Source: Canna indica (Eukaryota > Streptophyta > Magnoliopsida > Zingiberales > Cannaceae). From it: DNA of 64,000 nucleotides. Shown here one piece after another: positions 34,939 through 47,395 of this stretch (positions are counted from its first letter, which is position 1; each line of letters begins with the position of its first letter). Made by a program: the position numbers and the translations under genes. The notes under the pieces are model-generated. The model did not search any database, was not told the origin of the DNA, and saw only the letters and a list, made by a program, of their open reading frames with translations. The stretch is from positions 52,594,001 to 52,658,000 of the forward strand of contig CP136895.1 of the NCBI GenBank assembly GCA_034359265.1, written 5' to 3'.

Positions 34939-35198
34939 TTAAAAAATTTTAAATATGTACCTCAAACTCGCGCCAGAGCATGTCCACTTGCTCACAGGGC
35001 ACGTGAGACCAAGTGGGCCAGGCCCCATCCATATATCGTCGGATTGTCCCTGATATAGTCCTAGGGACATCCTCCTACTCGAACATGCACAACAAAAATA
35101 AAGTACAATATTATATTATGATATAATGAATTATATATAATTCATATATAATTCATAATACATTATCGCTCGTCAATCACAGAAATGGATTAAAACCA

Positions 35199-36130
35199 TC
35201 AGTGCAGGACTGGCCAAACTGAATAAGGATCTGAAGGAGTTACAGAATGACCAAACGGATGAAAACCATCCGTGCACAATCCAAATCTGATATTTCTAGT
35301 ATCCTTAGCAAATGAAGGATAACATCTATCCAAATGTTTCCATGCTTCACTGTCGGATGGATTAGTCATTACTGTATCATCACGACTTCTTGCATGCCAA
35401 CTCATGTAGGGGGTCGTCTTTTCCGACATGAATAATCTTTGAAGCCTCGGTGTCAGTGGAAAATACCGAAGCACCTTAAACGAGATATTTTTCTATCGGA
35501 CCGATTTCTTCTCCTTGTAACGAGGATGCTCAAATACAGTGCATTTATCCAACTGCACATTTTCTTTATAATATAAAATGCAGTTATTTTAGCATGCGTG
35601 AATTTTTTCATACCCAAGCCCTAATTTTCTCATCAATTTTTTAGTCTTATAAGACTAAAAAGTTGGCTCAAACTTGTTATCAGTAGGCAGCATTCCATTA
35701 ATCAATCTTGCAATCTGATCAAACGTAACCCCGCTGATATTACAATCGGTCTTGATGTTCTGGAGTTGTGTCATTGCCGAAAACCTAGTGTATTTAGGAC
35801 AATTCTCATATACAGGTTCATCGGCAGCTTTCAACATCTCATAAAATTTTGTGTCTTCTTTATTCGGCAATTCAATCTCTACTGAAGGTTGTACTTCTAT
35901 GACATCAACACCCGTAGTATCTGGTGGCACTGACGTCTCAGTAACTGGCCGATCGATATTATCATTCAGCTGGAATTGACCCCCAAGACTATCAAGTATC
36001 ATAGTTCTATAGGGATGAGATGGGTTGGATGAAGAAACACCAGTAGAGGAAGATTCACCATGTGTCTGAACGACAAGATTGCTTGACGTCCCGACTTCAC
36101 GTGACTTCCCGTGACAAGTTCATAGAAAAT
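35199..36130 (-). pseudogene. CACTA TNP2 transposase, N-terminal half only
   Basis: Minus strand: EMLKAADEPVYENCPKYTRF, SAMTQLQNIKTDCNISGVTF, MLPTDNKFEP (36002-35655), then after stops KKLMRKLGLGMKKFTHAKI, and in another frame TPRLQRLFMSEKT and NPSDSEAWKHLDRCYPSFA ... RFGLCTDGFHPFG (35474-35199). These are the Transposase_21/tnp2 hallmarks in order. The catalytic and C-terminal parts that should follow are absent; the TNP1-like gene begins about 100 bp farther on. The element could not supply its own TNP2. Confidence 0.85.
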
Positions 36131-36789
36131 ATCTTGGTGCAAATCATTTGCTATATAGATGTAGAGTGACAATTTCCTGATCCAAAAATCGTCTATTCAA
36201 GCAAATGTGGCACGGACATCAGATTTTATCACTGGCGCTAACGAATTTTCGATTCAAATATGCGAAATTTAGGAAGTAAGTTATGCCTAATCGAAACTAA
36301 TTGAAATTTCGGGTCAAGATGTCGGTACATCCAACTTTGATCGTCCGACATGATTCTGTCAATCAACGACAATTTCTTCAGTTAATGTCTTTAGGTGAGA
36401 TGGTCATATTCCATTCGGGATTCATGTTATTCATATTGCACTAAGTATTTCTTTTAACCGCTAACTTCATTCTAAATTTTGACAGTATCTCCCTACAGTT
36501 ATCTGAATACACATATCATCTGGGCGCGTATTGGAGAATAAGAGAGAAACAATAGCCAAAATTTAAGAATTAATGAGTTAACGGTTAAAAAAGAAAAACT
36601 AAGTGTCCAATCAGGGATAATTCAAGGGTTGTACGTCGTATAAAATATCATCTACTTCTTTTACACGAACATACAACCCCCGAACGGATCTAAGGTTTTG
36701 CTAAGTCATATCCGACTCGTCGAGGCGTACGTGAAACGTATCAACTCGTCAGATGGATGATTATTTTCTAAATTTTTGGATGTCGATTC
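36131..36789. other. CACTA A interior before the copia E insertion
   Basis: Non-coding. The last 170 bp match 60640-60785 in CACTA B (shared phrases CAAGGGTTGTACGTC, CGAACGGATCTAAGG, CGTGAAACRTATCAACTCG), so both CACTA elements share this arm. Confidence 0.65.
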
Positions 36790-38058
36790 TGTTGGCCCAA
36801 GGGTTCCCCTTTGGCTTCGATCTCTATTTTGATGTTAACAAACTTGTATTTAATATATGTGTGAAGTTTTGAGTTCAGGTTGAGGTTACGATACGACCGC
36901 GAACTTCGCTTGGAGAAACATAAAAATCGTCAAAAAAGGCTCAGATGTAGATTAAGTAGAATTTTTAGATTATAAAATAAATTCTATGTAATATATCCCT
37001 AGGATCTCATCGTAAGCCTATTTGTAAAGTTATCCAAGTCAAAACTTGGTAACAAAACCTATAAAAAAAGCGTGTAACATAACAAATGTAAAAAATAGCC
37101 TTAGCCCAGGTTCGATCGACAGAACAAGGTAGAAAAATGGCAGTAGCCACTTCGGTCGACCGGTCGGTCGACCGAACAAAGCCAGAATATGACCGAACAA
37201 GGCAGAGGAAATGAGCAGCGGCCAATTTGGTCGACCATCCGGTCAACCAAATATAATTGTAAAAGGCCACAACACCAGCGGTCGCTGAGCGGTCGATCAG
37301 TCGGTCGACCGACGATCAACTGGCAAGCGATCGGTCGGCGTCCAACGGGTAGAAAAATGCCCGTTGGAGAGCTATTCCGTGTGAGGGGTTATAAATACCC
37401 CTCACCAACCTCTCTTATTCTTTCTTAATGATCATTAGTGCATTTCTAAGAGAGATCTAAGCCCTCAAAGATTGATTTGTGCTCGCTTGTTCCATCGATT
37501 GGTTCATCCTCTTCAAGCGATTCGTCTCAACTCCGGCAACGATTCTAGCTCACCATCTTGAAGAGTTGGAGACTTGGGAGGCTTTGGAAAGAGCTCACAC
37601 TCAGTTTTCCTTTTAGCTTCTTCTTGTAATTTTTCATTGTTCTTAACTTGTAATTGTGACTATTAGCTTGCTAGGTGTGCTAGGGTAAACACTTAGGGTT
37701 TCCTTCATAGAATTGTGTTTTGCCTAGGTGAATAGGTTTGAGAAGTTCTCAAAGGGTTGAGAACCGAGTCCTCGGTTGTATTCAAAGGGAAACACAAAGT
37801 CTATAAAGAATTTGGTTAGAAATCCTTGGTTTATGAGATTATACAAAGTCTATAAAGTCCATAAAGGATTTGGTTAGAAATCCTCGGTTGAATTACTAGT
37901 GAATTAAAGTCTATAAAGTCTATAAAGTCTATAAAGTCAAAATTTAGTCGCACTTAGTTTGGTTGAAGTTGGAATTGATTTAAAAGAAATTGAAGTATAA
38001 GTAAAAAGTCACCCAACACTATTCAACCCCCCCTTCTAGTGTGGGTATTCACTCAACA
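36790..38058 (+). repeat. Copia E 5' LTR (1269 bp)
   Basis: TGTTGGCCCAAGGG to GTGGGTATTCACTCAACA. Contains a GGTCGACC array, a TATA box, and an AAAGTCTAT(A) short tandem cluster at about 37795-37940. Confidence 0.93.
37110..37397 (+). promoter_or_regulatory. Copia E LTR promoter: GGTCGACC array and TATA box
   Basis: Four exact GGTCGACC palindromes plus variants lie between 37112 and 37345. TATAAATA (37390-37397) follows about 45 bp later. Confidence 0.7.
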
Positions 38059-38060
38059 AT

Positions 38061-38072
38061 TGGTATCAGAGC
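38061..38072 (+). other. Primer binding site of copia E
   Basis: TGGTATCAGAGC two bases after the LTR; complementary to the 3' end of initiator Met-tRNA. Confidence 0.95.
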
Positions 38073-38115
38073 AAGGTCGTAGGATTAGATTTAACCATCT
38101 ACCCTACAATTTAGA

Positions 38116-38311
38116 ATGACTAGTGAAATCCAACTAGCTCAAGGGTCCTCTAATCATACTCCTCCATTGTTCGATGGAAACAACTATGTATATTGAAAGA
38201 TACACATGAATAGCTTCTTACAATCACTATGCATGGATGAGTGGGATCAAGATGAAATTAAACTCTTTAATGCAAATGCAAAGGCCGTCAATGCACTATA
38301 TTGTGGCCTAT
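38116..38311 (+). pseudogene. Copia E gag, N-terminal part
   Basis: ATG at 38116 gives MTSEIQLAQGSS and FDGNNYVY, a stop (TGA where Trp of the YxxW motif is expected), then MNSFLQSLCMDEWDQ and AVNALYCGL, where gypsy C interrupts. The frame resumes after 53688 at the same codon once the CCTAT duplication is allowed for. Confidence 0.85.
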
Positions 38312-40682
38312 TGTTACGCCTAAACTCAGGGTCACATGATCGGCCAGGGTATACGTGCCTATACCCCATAGCCTAAACCATGCACATGCCAACTCAACAA
38401 GTAAATATAGCGAAAGAAATAATAAGTTTTATTTCAAATGAAAAGCAAACCAAAATATTGTTTTATTTCAAGAAGCTCGATGAAACGTAAAGTGTGAAAA
38501 TAACAGTTAAGTTCAACAATTCAAAAGTTTAGATACAATAAAACCTGAAATAAATGACATAAATGCCCTCAGGGCTACAAATCCAAATCAAGCCAATACA
38601 AGTGCATGACTACTACCAAAGGACTCGACTACGACCCTAACTAGGACTGTTATGAGATCATACGGCTCCACTGCCCTCCAGCTGCGCCGAGTGCTCTGGC
38701 CCACCTCATCGGTCAGGCTCTGCAAAATAGAAATCAAACGACAACGGATGAGTTCAAATAACTCAGCGAGCGGTGTTACCAACCCTCACAAATAAAAACA
38801 CAGAGATAAAAAGAATAAAATCTATCTCTAAAGAGACAATGTCACAAAGGTATGACTAGCTATCAGGCCAACAGGCCACCCATGCCCAAGGCATCTAACC
38901 CTCTAAGAAGTACATCAGACTAAAGCCCACCATGCCCGAAGGCAACAACACATACTAAAGAAGTGCATCGGGCCGAAGCCCACCATGCCCGAAGGCAACA
39001 ACACATACTAGGATAATCGGGAAGACCCTCTGAACTTATCCTAGTATACAGAAACTCAGGAGCAATCGGGAAAGTCCCTTCGAACTTGCTCGATGAGACG
39101 CGTAGGGACAATCGGGATTCGCCCATGCACTCCAACCCGAACCCTATCCCTTAGACCTGTAATGTCATGAACCCGTGTGGTTTTATTTCATGAATACCTT
39201 ATAAGTTGGTTCATAACAGATTATGCTCACCCTTAATTATATAATTATATAATTATATAATTATATAATTATATAATTAAAATTTAGATCATCTCAATTA
39301 GGGTTTTGTTTTAGGGTTTTGTTTTAGGTTGTTGTTCTACCCAGAACTATTATGTCTAACCCAAATATAGTATCCAAAGTGTGTCCTATGTTTCCTAACT
39401 ATATTTTTTGGTCGAAACGATAGGTTACACGACTATATTCACACATATACACACATCACAGCAAATAAATCAAAATCAGCACAGATTCATCATCTCAGCA
39501 TACAATTCCAACAACATGCAATTTCTACATACTTACAGAATTAATTCCGAAATTAACATAAATAAACCCCTAAATTATCATTAGGACAGAATTCAAATCT
39601 CAAGAATTAATTCTCAGAAATCATACTTTTTATCAAGATTAACAAGAATCCATACACTCAAATCAAGAGTCAAGCATTAAGATCGAGAACCCCTTCTCAA
39701 GAACCCCTAAGACATCAATATCAAGATCTTAATCCTACCGCATGATTTCTACCCAAAATCACAGATTTAATCCTAAGTATGCAATCCATTAATCAAGAAA
39801 CCAAATTGGGAGAATAAATCAAGATTTGCACATCAAGAAACTCATTCGAGCTTTTCATCGAACACCTTGAGGGTGACCCGGGTTTCCCCCTTGGCCAAGC
39901 ACCCCTAAGGTTACCCTAGCGCTATCGAGCCCCATAGAGGGGAGATTAGGGTCTCCTCAAGCACAACTTCAAGGAAACATGGCAATAACTCAAAGAAAAT
40001 CCAAGAACAAGGCATAAATACCGTCCCGTCAAGAACGGCTTTAAGAATCTGATTAAAATCCCAAAGAGAGAGAGTAAACCACTCACCTTAATTGGAAGAA
40101 AGATTAAGGAAGAAATCCCGGACGACGGCCCTCGAATCCGGCTTCAAAAAGGTGGCGGCTCGGCTCAAGTAAAGGGGAAGGCGGCTGGCTCAGCCGCTCA
40201 GGCGGCTCGACTAGCTTTGCGGCTCCAAGCAGGAAGAAGAGAAGTGGCGATTGGCTTAGGCGGCATGGCTGCTCCTCTCAAAATCTTGTGTGGCTCCAAA
40301 TAGGGAGCCACGGGCCAAGGGGAGGGGGTTTTATACTCCCTCCTCAACCCTAACCCTTCTAACTTTTATCAAACCTGCATCCGCCTAAAGCCAAATCCAA
40401 ACCTACTAACCCGATTAGACTTAATTAAACTTATTCTAATCATAAGCAACTAATTAAGCACACACCCATATAAACATAATTAAATAATTATGCGCACACA
40501 ACATCAAATTAAATAATCTAACTACTCAAGCCTAAATTCATAAATTTCATATCCTACTTACCTTAGCTCGCAAGCTCACATGGGACCATGAGTCGACTCG
40601 GCTCGACCCCGAACTAGTTCGCTAGACTAGAAAACACAAATAAGAGGGAGAAATAATAAATTTAAATATCTAGGATATTACA
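38312..40682 (-). repeat. Gypsy C 3' LTR (2371 bp)
   Basis: TGTTACGCC to GGATATTACA on the plus strand, so the LTR starts TGTAATATCC. Compared with the 5' LTR it lacks about 350 bp of a tandem array and carries its own (AATTATAT) run at 39235-39280. Confidence 0.9.
39235..39280. repeat. 8-bp microsatellite AATTATAT
   Basis: About five perfect units in this LTR only; the partner LTR has a single AATTATAT at the equivalent place near 52276. Confidence 0.85.
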
Positions 40683-40702
40683 ATCCTCCATCCTTAAAGA
40701 AA
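40683..40702 (-). other. Polypurine tract of gypsy C
   Basis: On the minus strand TTTAAGGATGGAGGAT directly precedes the LTR start TGTAATATCC, the usual Tekay-type arrangement. Confidence 0.8.
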
Positions 40703-40717
40703 ATTTATCCTCGAATT

Positions 40718-41850
40718 TCAGAAAAGAAAATAAGAACTCACCACAACATCAAACAATGAAGGATAATACTCCCTCATATCCTGCTCCACCTCCTGGCCAG
40801 AATGGTGCTCCCATCTGACCTTAACCAAGGGGATCTCCTTGGACCTCAACTTCTGAATCTGCCGGTCTAGCACCTCAACTGGCCGCTCCTCATAAGAGAC
40901 TACTGAATCCACCTCCACTATGGTAGGCTCGATCACATGGGACTCATCCCGAATGTACTTCTTCAGCATACTAGGAGGTAAGGCCAACTCATAGGCCACT
41001 GCTTTCCTGCGCCTGAGAATAGGAAACGGACCAATGAACCTAGGGCTTAGCTTTCCTTTCTTACCAAACCTCACCACCCATTTCATAGGGGACACCTTGA
41101 GGAACACCATGTCCCCCTCAGCAAACTCTACCTCTCTGGCCTTTCCATCAGCATACATCTTCTGGCGACTCTGAGCTGCTAATAGTCTCTCTCTGATTTG
41201 CTTCACTTTTTCCACAGCCTCTTCCACCAAATCAGGTCCCATCATAAGGGAATCCTCTGCCTCAAACCAGCCTACAGGCGACCTGCATCTCCGCCCATAC
41301 AACGCCTCAAATGGGGTCATCCCAATTCTATTGTGGTAGCAGTTATTGTAGGCAAACTCAATCAGAGGTAAGTGTCTCTCCCAACTGCCCTCCAGGTCTA
41401 AGACACACGCCCTCAGCATCCTCTAGCGTTTGAATAGTCCGCTCTGACTGACCATCTGTCTGAGAGTGAAATGCAGTACTGCCAAAATCGAGCCATGAAT
41501 TGGGTGCCCCGATCTGAGATGATCATAACAGGAACTCCATGATAAGGGACGATCCAATCCAAGAACAACCTCGCATACTGCTTAGCTGAAAAGGTCATCC
41601 TAATCGGTATAAAATGCAAAGTCTTGGTTAGGCGATCCACCACTACCCAGATAGAATCATTGCCCTTCCTAGACTTTGGCAATGCTGTCACAAAATCCAT
41701 GGTTATCTTCTTCCATTTCCACTTCGGTACCCCTAAGTTCAGGAGCTAACCTGCTAGCTTCAAATGCTCAGCCTTCACTTGCTGACACACCAAGCACTTA
41801 GACACGAACTTGGCCACCTCTCTTTCATGCCTTTTCACCAATAATTCTAT
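40718..41850 (-). pseudogene. Gypsy C integrase with chromodomain-like tail
   Basis: Minus strand: a zinc-binding remnant CLVCQQVKAEH, core DFVTALPKSRKGNDSIWVV, DRLTKTLHFIP, ISDRGTQFMARFW, then in a new frame LEGSWERHLPLIEFAYNN, MTPFEALYGRRCRSPVGW, SPRFIGPFPILRR and the C-terminal RSKEIPLVKVRWEHHSGQEV, a chromodomain-type module. Around 41410-41470 a segment between the second Asp and the catalytic Glu region is missing and the frame changes. Chromodomains guide such elements to heterochromatin. Confidence 0.88.
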
Positions 41851-42249
41851 CTGAGATCTCGATACATCTTCGTGGCTCCCGGATGCATTGTATAGGTAGA
41901 TCGATGAGCCATCTCTAGCATCTGCCTGCGAACCTCAGCCATATCTATTACCATAATCTGGTTCTTAAACCTTAAGATGCCCTCCGGGTCCACACTGAAC
42001 CCATTATCTGCATCTCCTCTCCTGGCTAGATTCTTAGTGAGTGCGCAAAAAACATCCTCCTCCTACACTGCCCGCAGCATGTCAACCAATGTGGACTGCA
42101 CTATCAAGTGGGCCACCAGCGCACCAGAATCTGATACTGATAAAATTGCTCCATCATACAAACATAGGGCCAAATCTTGAGCCAACGGCCTCCTCCTGAC
42201 TGCCAAATGCACTAGACTGCCCATAGACTTCCTACTCAAGCATCAGCTA

Positions 42250-43155
42250 CCACATTAGCCTTCCCTGGATAGTACATGATCGGGTAGTCATAGTCCTTCA
42301 ACTGCTCAAGCCATCTTCTCTACCTCAAGTTCAACTCCTTCTGGGTGAGCAAATACTGGAGACTCTTATGATCAGTGTATATCTCACAAGCCTCGCCATA
42401 AAGTTAGTGACGCCACAGCTTCAATGCGAACACCACCGTTGCCAGCTCAAGATCATGAGTTGGGTAATTCTTTTCGTGAACCTTCAACTGCCTGGAGGCA
42501 TAGGCTATCACTCTGCCATTCTACATCAGCACACAACCCAAGCCGACTCGGGAGGCATCACAATAAATAACAAAACCTCCTAAACCCGAGGGTACTGCTA
42601 GAATTGGCACCGATGTCAAGCGGTCCTTGAGCTTCAGAAAGCTCTCCTTACACTTACTGTCCCATTCGAACTTGACCTTCTTCTGAGTCAGGCACATCAA
42701 TGGCACTGCAATCCTGGAGAAATTTTCCATAAACTTCCTGTAATAACTTGCCAACACTAGGAAACTGCAGATCTCAGTGACATTAATCAACCTTTTCCAG
42801 TTTTGAACTGCTTCTATCTTTGCAGGGTCCACCTTTACCCCTTCCCTGGACACCACATGACCAAGGAACCCAACACTCTCCAGTCAGAACTCGCACTTGG
42901 AGAATTTGGCGTACAATCTGTGCTCCCTGGGAGTTTTTAGAATTACCCGCAAGTGCTCAGCATGCTCCTCCCTGCTCCTAGAGTAAATCAAAATATCATC
43001 AATGAATACAATTACAAATTTATCCAGGTATTCCTTGAACACCCGGTTCATCATGTCCATAAATGTTGCAGGTGCATTAGTCAGCCCGAAGGACATCACC
43101 AGGAACTCAAAGTGCCCATACCTCTACCTGAAAGCAGTCTTAGGGATGTCACTAT
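42250..43155 (-). pseudogene. Gypsy C reverse transcriptase (C-part) and RNase H
   Basis: Minus strand: [20 protein letters not shown], the active-site block [14 protein letters not shown] (FIDD), GVKVDPAKIEAVQNWKR, FEWDSKCKESFLKLK, RNase H FVIYCDASRVGLGCVLM, then past a stop [11 protein letters not shown] and LKLWRH ... YTDHKSLQYL. Stops include a TAG before LESVGFLGH and one after GCVLM. The N-terminal half of RT lies beyond the copia D insertion. Confidence 0.9.
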
Positions 43156-43160
43156 CCCGG

Positions 43161-44550
43161 TGTTGTGTGAAATCCGACACTAGAAGGGGGGGTTGAATAG
43201 TGTCAGTCCCCTTTTACATTTTTCTTTGGCTCAAATTTATCTTAGCTTAATGCAATTGTTGTTTGATGGTTGATATGATCTCAATTCAATGTCAATGATA
43301 AAAGCAAGTAAATAAACAATGCAAACAACAATATTAATAGTGGTTCGGCCAACCACCTACTCCACTACCTTGGCTCCTTACCAAGGATTTCTAAACACTA
43401 CTTTATAGAATTTATATTTTCCTTTGAATACACTTGAGGACACCCTTCTCCCTCACTTGGAGAACACCTCAATCCTATTCACCTAGGCAAAACACAATTA
43501 TACAAAGTTTACCCTAAGTGTTTCCTAGCACACCTAGCAAGCTATCTCAAACTAGAAAACAAGATACAATAAGGATCAAATACAACGAAAGAGCTAAGGA
43601 ATCAAAGATTAAACCAAGCTTCTTTCCACCGCCTTCTTGTCTTCAACTCGCAAGATGATGACTCCAAGGATTGCAGCCATGTTGAAGCAGAAAAAAGCAG
43701 CACCTGGATTTGCTGTTGAGAATGGAAGCAGAGGGTGTGCGCAGGTGAAGGTCTTTGAAGGCTTTAAAGAACTCTTTTAATGCTCAAGTAAGATTGCAAA
43801 AAAGTGTTTAATGAAGTTTGGTGAGGGGTATTTATAACCCCTAACCCGAATGGACCGTTCAATGGGTGAAAAGTCGATCGTTGAGCCCGTTCGGTCGCGG
43901 TCGGTCGATTTGTCGGTCGAACGATGGATCGACCGCCTAGTGCGACCCCTCGCAGCTGAGAGAGGTCAGTCGACCATCGGGTCGACCGGCAACAAATCTT
44001 TCGACATTCGATCGACCCGTCGGTCGACCGAATTACTGCAACGAGTCGCGAGAATGAGGCTATCTTTAGGTCGGTCGACCGATTGGTCGATCGCTACCTT
44101 TCTGCCAATTTTTCGCCTCTGTCAGTCGATCGACGCAGCCCAGCTATTTACCCTTCGCAACATTCGATCGACCGAATGGGCTACATCGCCATTCTATTGC
44201 CTTGTTCGGTCGACCGATCCCAGGATGAGGATGATTAATTCCCTGTATTTTTAGATGCCATTTCTAAGGGTTTGATTACCAAGTTTCAACTTGGATAACC
44301 TTACAATTTTGGCTTGGGATAAACTATCCTAGGGACATATTACATTAAATCTACTTGATTCAATCCCGAGCCATTCGTCAACAATTTCTTCTTCCGTTTC
44401 TTTGACGATCTTTTCTGTCGTCCCGTTTGAACGAATTTGGCATGCGTATCGCAACCTCAACCTGAACTCAAAACTACACACTTAGATTAAATACATGTTT
44501 GTTATCATCAAAATAAAGATTGGGGCTTAAGAGAGACTCTTAAACCAATA
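43161..44550 (-). repeat. Copia D 3' LTR (1390 bp)
   Basis: TGTTGTGTGAAATCC to CTCTTAAACCAATA on the plus strand; the right end is the complement of the LTR start. Followed by ATCTCCCTCTTTTTGATG, the complement of the polypurine tract. Confidence 0.9.
43829..44225 (-). promoter_or_regulatory. Copia D 3' LTR: TATA box and GGTCGACC array
   Basis: TATTTATA at 43829-43836 (TATAAATA on the minus strand), then an array from about 43885 to 44220 with four exact GGTCGACC motifs and many one-base variants. Open frames across this array reflect the repeats only. Confidence 0.68.
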
Positions 44551-45170
44551 ATCTCCCTCTTTTTGATGATGACAAACATAACATTAAATTTTAAGAAACT
44601 CAAAAGCATTTGTGAGTTTGAGTTAAGGCATTCAAGAGTTAGGGTATTCAAGATAAATACTTTAGCCTATGCATTCAACTTTCTAACTTAGCATATACAT
44701 CCAACTACTTATAACTCAACCTATGCTCCCCCTATCAATGTGCATGTTTAATTATCTATAACTTGACCTATGCTCCCCCTATCATTGTGCATGTCATTTT
44801 TAACTCCCCCTGACTATATCTCTTCCTCTTAATTATAAAACTCACACTACCTATATGCATCTTGAAAACCAAGTGTGACCTTACTTTTTCTCCCCCTTTT
44901 GACATCAATAAAAAAGGGTAAGAATTAAGGTATAATTAATGAAATTTCATCATAAAACCAAAAAACCGAGAAAGCCACAAGAACCAAGTATCATCTATCA
45001 CTATAGTCCTTCCCATTAATGTAAGCCTATAGAAGGCAAACACCAATAGGTCGCAAAGCCCCACTACAGAGCAATACATAAGTGTGATGATACTTTTTAT
45101 AGAATGCAAGTTTTGAAAACATGTAAATTTTGAAGAAAATACTCTTTAATCACAAGGTAAAGCACAAATT
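44551..45170 (-). other. Copia D 3' untranslated region
   Basis: Between the RNase H end and the LTR; holds the polypurine tract (44551-44570) and short repeated phrases such as CTATGCTCCCCCTATCA. SIRE elements sometimes carry an env-like ORF here; none is seen. Confidence 0.6.
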
Positions 45171-47395
45171 CCTAGTTGCATCCTTAAAGTTGTGAAACTT
45201 TCTTCAACTAAGGGTTTTGTAAATATATCGGCAAGTTGTTTATCGATGGATACAAATTATACCGATATATTTCTCTTAGATACATTATCCCTAAGAAAAT
45301 GATGTCTCAAATCAATATGCTTAGTTCTAGAATGTAAAATGGGATTTTTGGTTAAATTAATTGCACTAGTATTATCACAATGTATAGGTATGCAAGAATA
45401 CCTAAGTCCATAGTCTAAAAGGGTTTGTTTCATCCAAAGGACTTGCGCACAACAACTAGCCGCGGCGATGTATTCCGCCTCGGTAGTTGAAAGCGCAACT
45501 GAGTTTTGTTTCTTTGAGAACCAAGAAACAAGACTCACTCCTAAGAATTGACAACACCCACTAGTGCTTTTCCTATCTACCTTACATCAGGCAAAATCAG
45601 ACATCTTGGGGCAAGATTGAAACCTAGCACATACACATACGCTAAACATGATATCGGGTCTACTTGCGGTTAGATAGAGGAGACTACCGATCATACCTCG
45701 ATATCGATTTTCGTCCACTTTAATGCCCTCTTCATCTTTGTCAAGCTTGATGGATGCGCTCATAGGTGTAGAAGCTATCTTGGCTTCATTCATCCCAAAC
45801 CTTTTGATGAGCTCCTTTGTGTACTTAGCTTGATTGAAGAAGATCCCTTTGTTGGTTTGCTTGATTTGGAGACCAATCATGAAGGAGAGCTCTCCCATCA
45901 TGCTCATCTAAAATTCATCCTGCATACACTTAGCAAACCACTCACAAAGCATTTCATTAGTGGCACCAAAAATTATATCATCAACATAGATTTGAACTAG
46001 TAGCATGTCATTTTCATGGTGCTTAATGAAAAGTGAAACATCCGCTTTTCCTATATCAAAACCTTGTTCAATTAAGAAAATAGAAAGTCTTTCATACCAA
46101 GCCCTAGGGGCTTGTTTTAAACCATATAAAGCCTTTTTGAGTTTGAAAACATGATTTGGAAACTCAAAACTTTCAAACCCGGGGGGTTGTTCAACATAAA
46201 CTTCTTCATTTATAAAACCATTTAAAAATGCACTTTTTACATCCATTTGAAAGAGTTTAAAACCCTTAAAGCTAGCATATGCTAATAGCATCCTAATTGC
46301 TTCTAATCTAGCTAAGCGGGCATATGTTTCATTATAGTCTATTCCTTCTTGTTGGTTGTACCCTTGTGCCACTAGCCTAGCTTTGTTTCTAATAACTAGT
46401 CCTTCTTCATCTAGCTTATTCCTAAATACCCACTTGGTTCCAATTATTGTTTGATCACTAGGTCTAGGCACTAAGTCCCATACCTCATTTCTATCAAATT
46501 GGTTGAGTTCTTCTTGCATAGCTAATACCCAAAACTCATCTTCTATAGCTTCCTTAACATTCTTAGGCTCTACTTGAGAAACAAAAGCTACATATTGGCA
46601 TAAATTTTTAAGTTTAGAACGTGTTACCACTCCCGTTGAAAGCTCTCCAATGACTTGGTCCATTGGATGATCTTTTACCAATCAGTATCCCTTAGGGAGA
46701 GGTGGTAGAGCTTCTTCTTCTTATTCATCTTCAACTTGAGGTTGACTTGAGGATGGAGGTTCTTCATGTTCGGTTTCCTCATTATCTTCATCCTCCACTT
46801 CCTTATCATGAAGTGTGAGATCCTCAAGCTCCTCACCTACATTCATAATCTTGATATTTCTTGAAGAATCATTAGTTTCATTGAAAGTAATATGCATGGA
46901 TTCTTCAACAATCATTGTCCTACGGTTATAAACTCTATAAGCCTTAGAGTTAGTAGAGTAACCCAGGAAAATTCCTTCATCGGATTTAGAATCAAATTTT
47001 CCTAAATTCTCTTTAGTATTTAAAATGAAGCATTTACATCCAAAAACATAAAAATATCCCACATTTGGGATTTTACCATTCCAAAGATCAAAATGTGTTT
47101 TCTTTATTTTTGGTCTTAATAAAACTCGATTATGAACATAACACGAAGTATTTATGGCTTCGGCCCAAAAATATTTAAGAAAAATATTTTCGTATAACAT
47201 GGTCCTAGCCATTTCTTGTAAAGTTTTATTCTTCCTCTCAACCACCCCATTTTGTAGAGGGGTCCTAGGGGAAGAAAAGGTATGTTGAATACCTAAATCA
47301 TCACAAAACTCGAAAAAAAAATAATTTTTAAATTCCCCTCCATTTTCACTCCTAATTTTCAAAATAGAAACTCATTTTTCATTTTTCTTAGCCAT
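45171..47395 (-). pseudogene. Copia D pol (integrase C-part, RT, RNase H)
   Basis: Minus strand: integrase LKIRSENGGEFKN, HTFSSPRTPLQNGVVERKN and CYVHNRVLLRPKIKKTHF ... VFGCKCFILN (47362-46721); RT FWVLAMQEELNQFDRNEVWD, GTKWVFRNKLDEEG, RLVAQGYNQQEGIDYNETYA, FQMDVKSAFLNGFINEEVYV, LYGLKQAPRAWYERL, IYVDDIIFGATNE (46681-45908); RT/RH LTASRPDIMFSVCVCARF (45907-45600); RNase H LVSWFSKKQNSVALSTTEAEY and HIDLRHHFLRDNV (45538-45257), then ADIFTKPL. About five point stops, few or no frameshifts. Roughly 40 residues between CPKMS and DFA are deleted relative to copia E. The integrase begins only at its core. Confidence 0.9.

Larger units (their letters stand above)
33000..35090 (-). pseudogene. TNP1/TNPA-like plant transposase gene of CACTA A, 5' truncated
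   Basis: Minus-strand exons: 35087-34961 (DVPRTISGTIRRYMDGAWPT then WSHVPCEQVDMLWREFE), 33997-about 33680 (SWPEEQRPLIYNAWEAISR and DPDWITPDIWDQLVSIW), about 33600-33480 (PSPMEVFVRTH), and 33380-33000 (GAWVEAIGGWDLDRVYGFAY). These are the conserved blocks of plant Ptta/En/Spm (Transposase_24) proteins, accessory proteins that bind subterminal repeats. The first intron (33998-34960) is swollen by a Mutator-like MITE. A stop (TAG) breaks the third exon and no N-terminal proline-rich part is found. Confidence 0.75.

Noticed and set aside
43850..44254. 134-codon ORF with repeated RSTD/SVDR-like phrases
   Set aside because: It is the GGTCGACC array translated; a similar reading occurs at 47986-48201.
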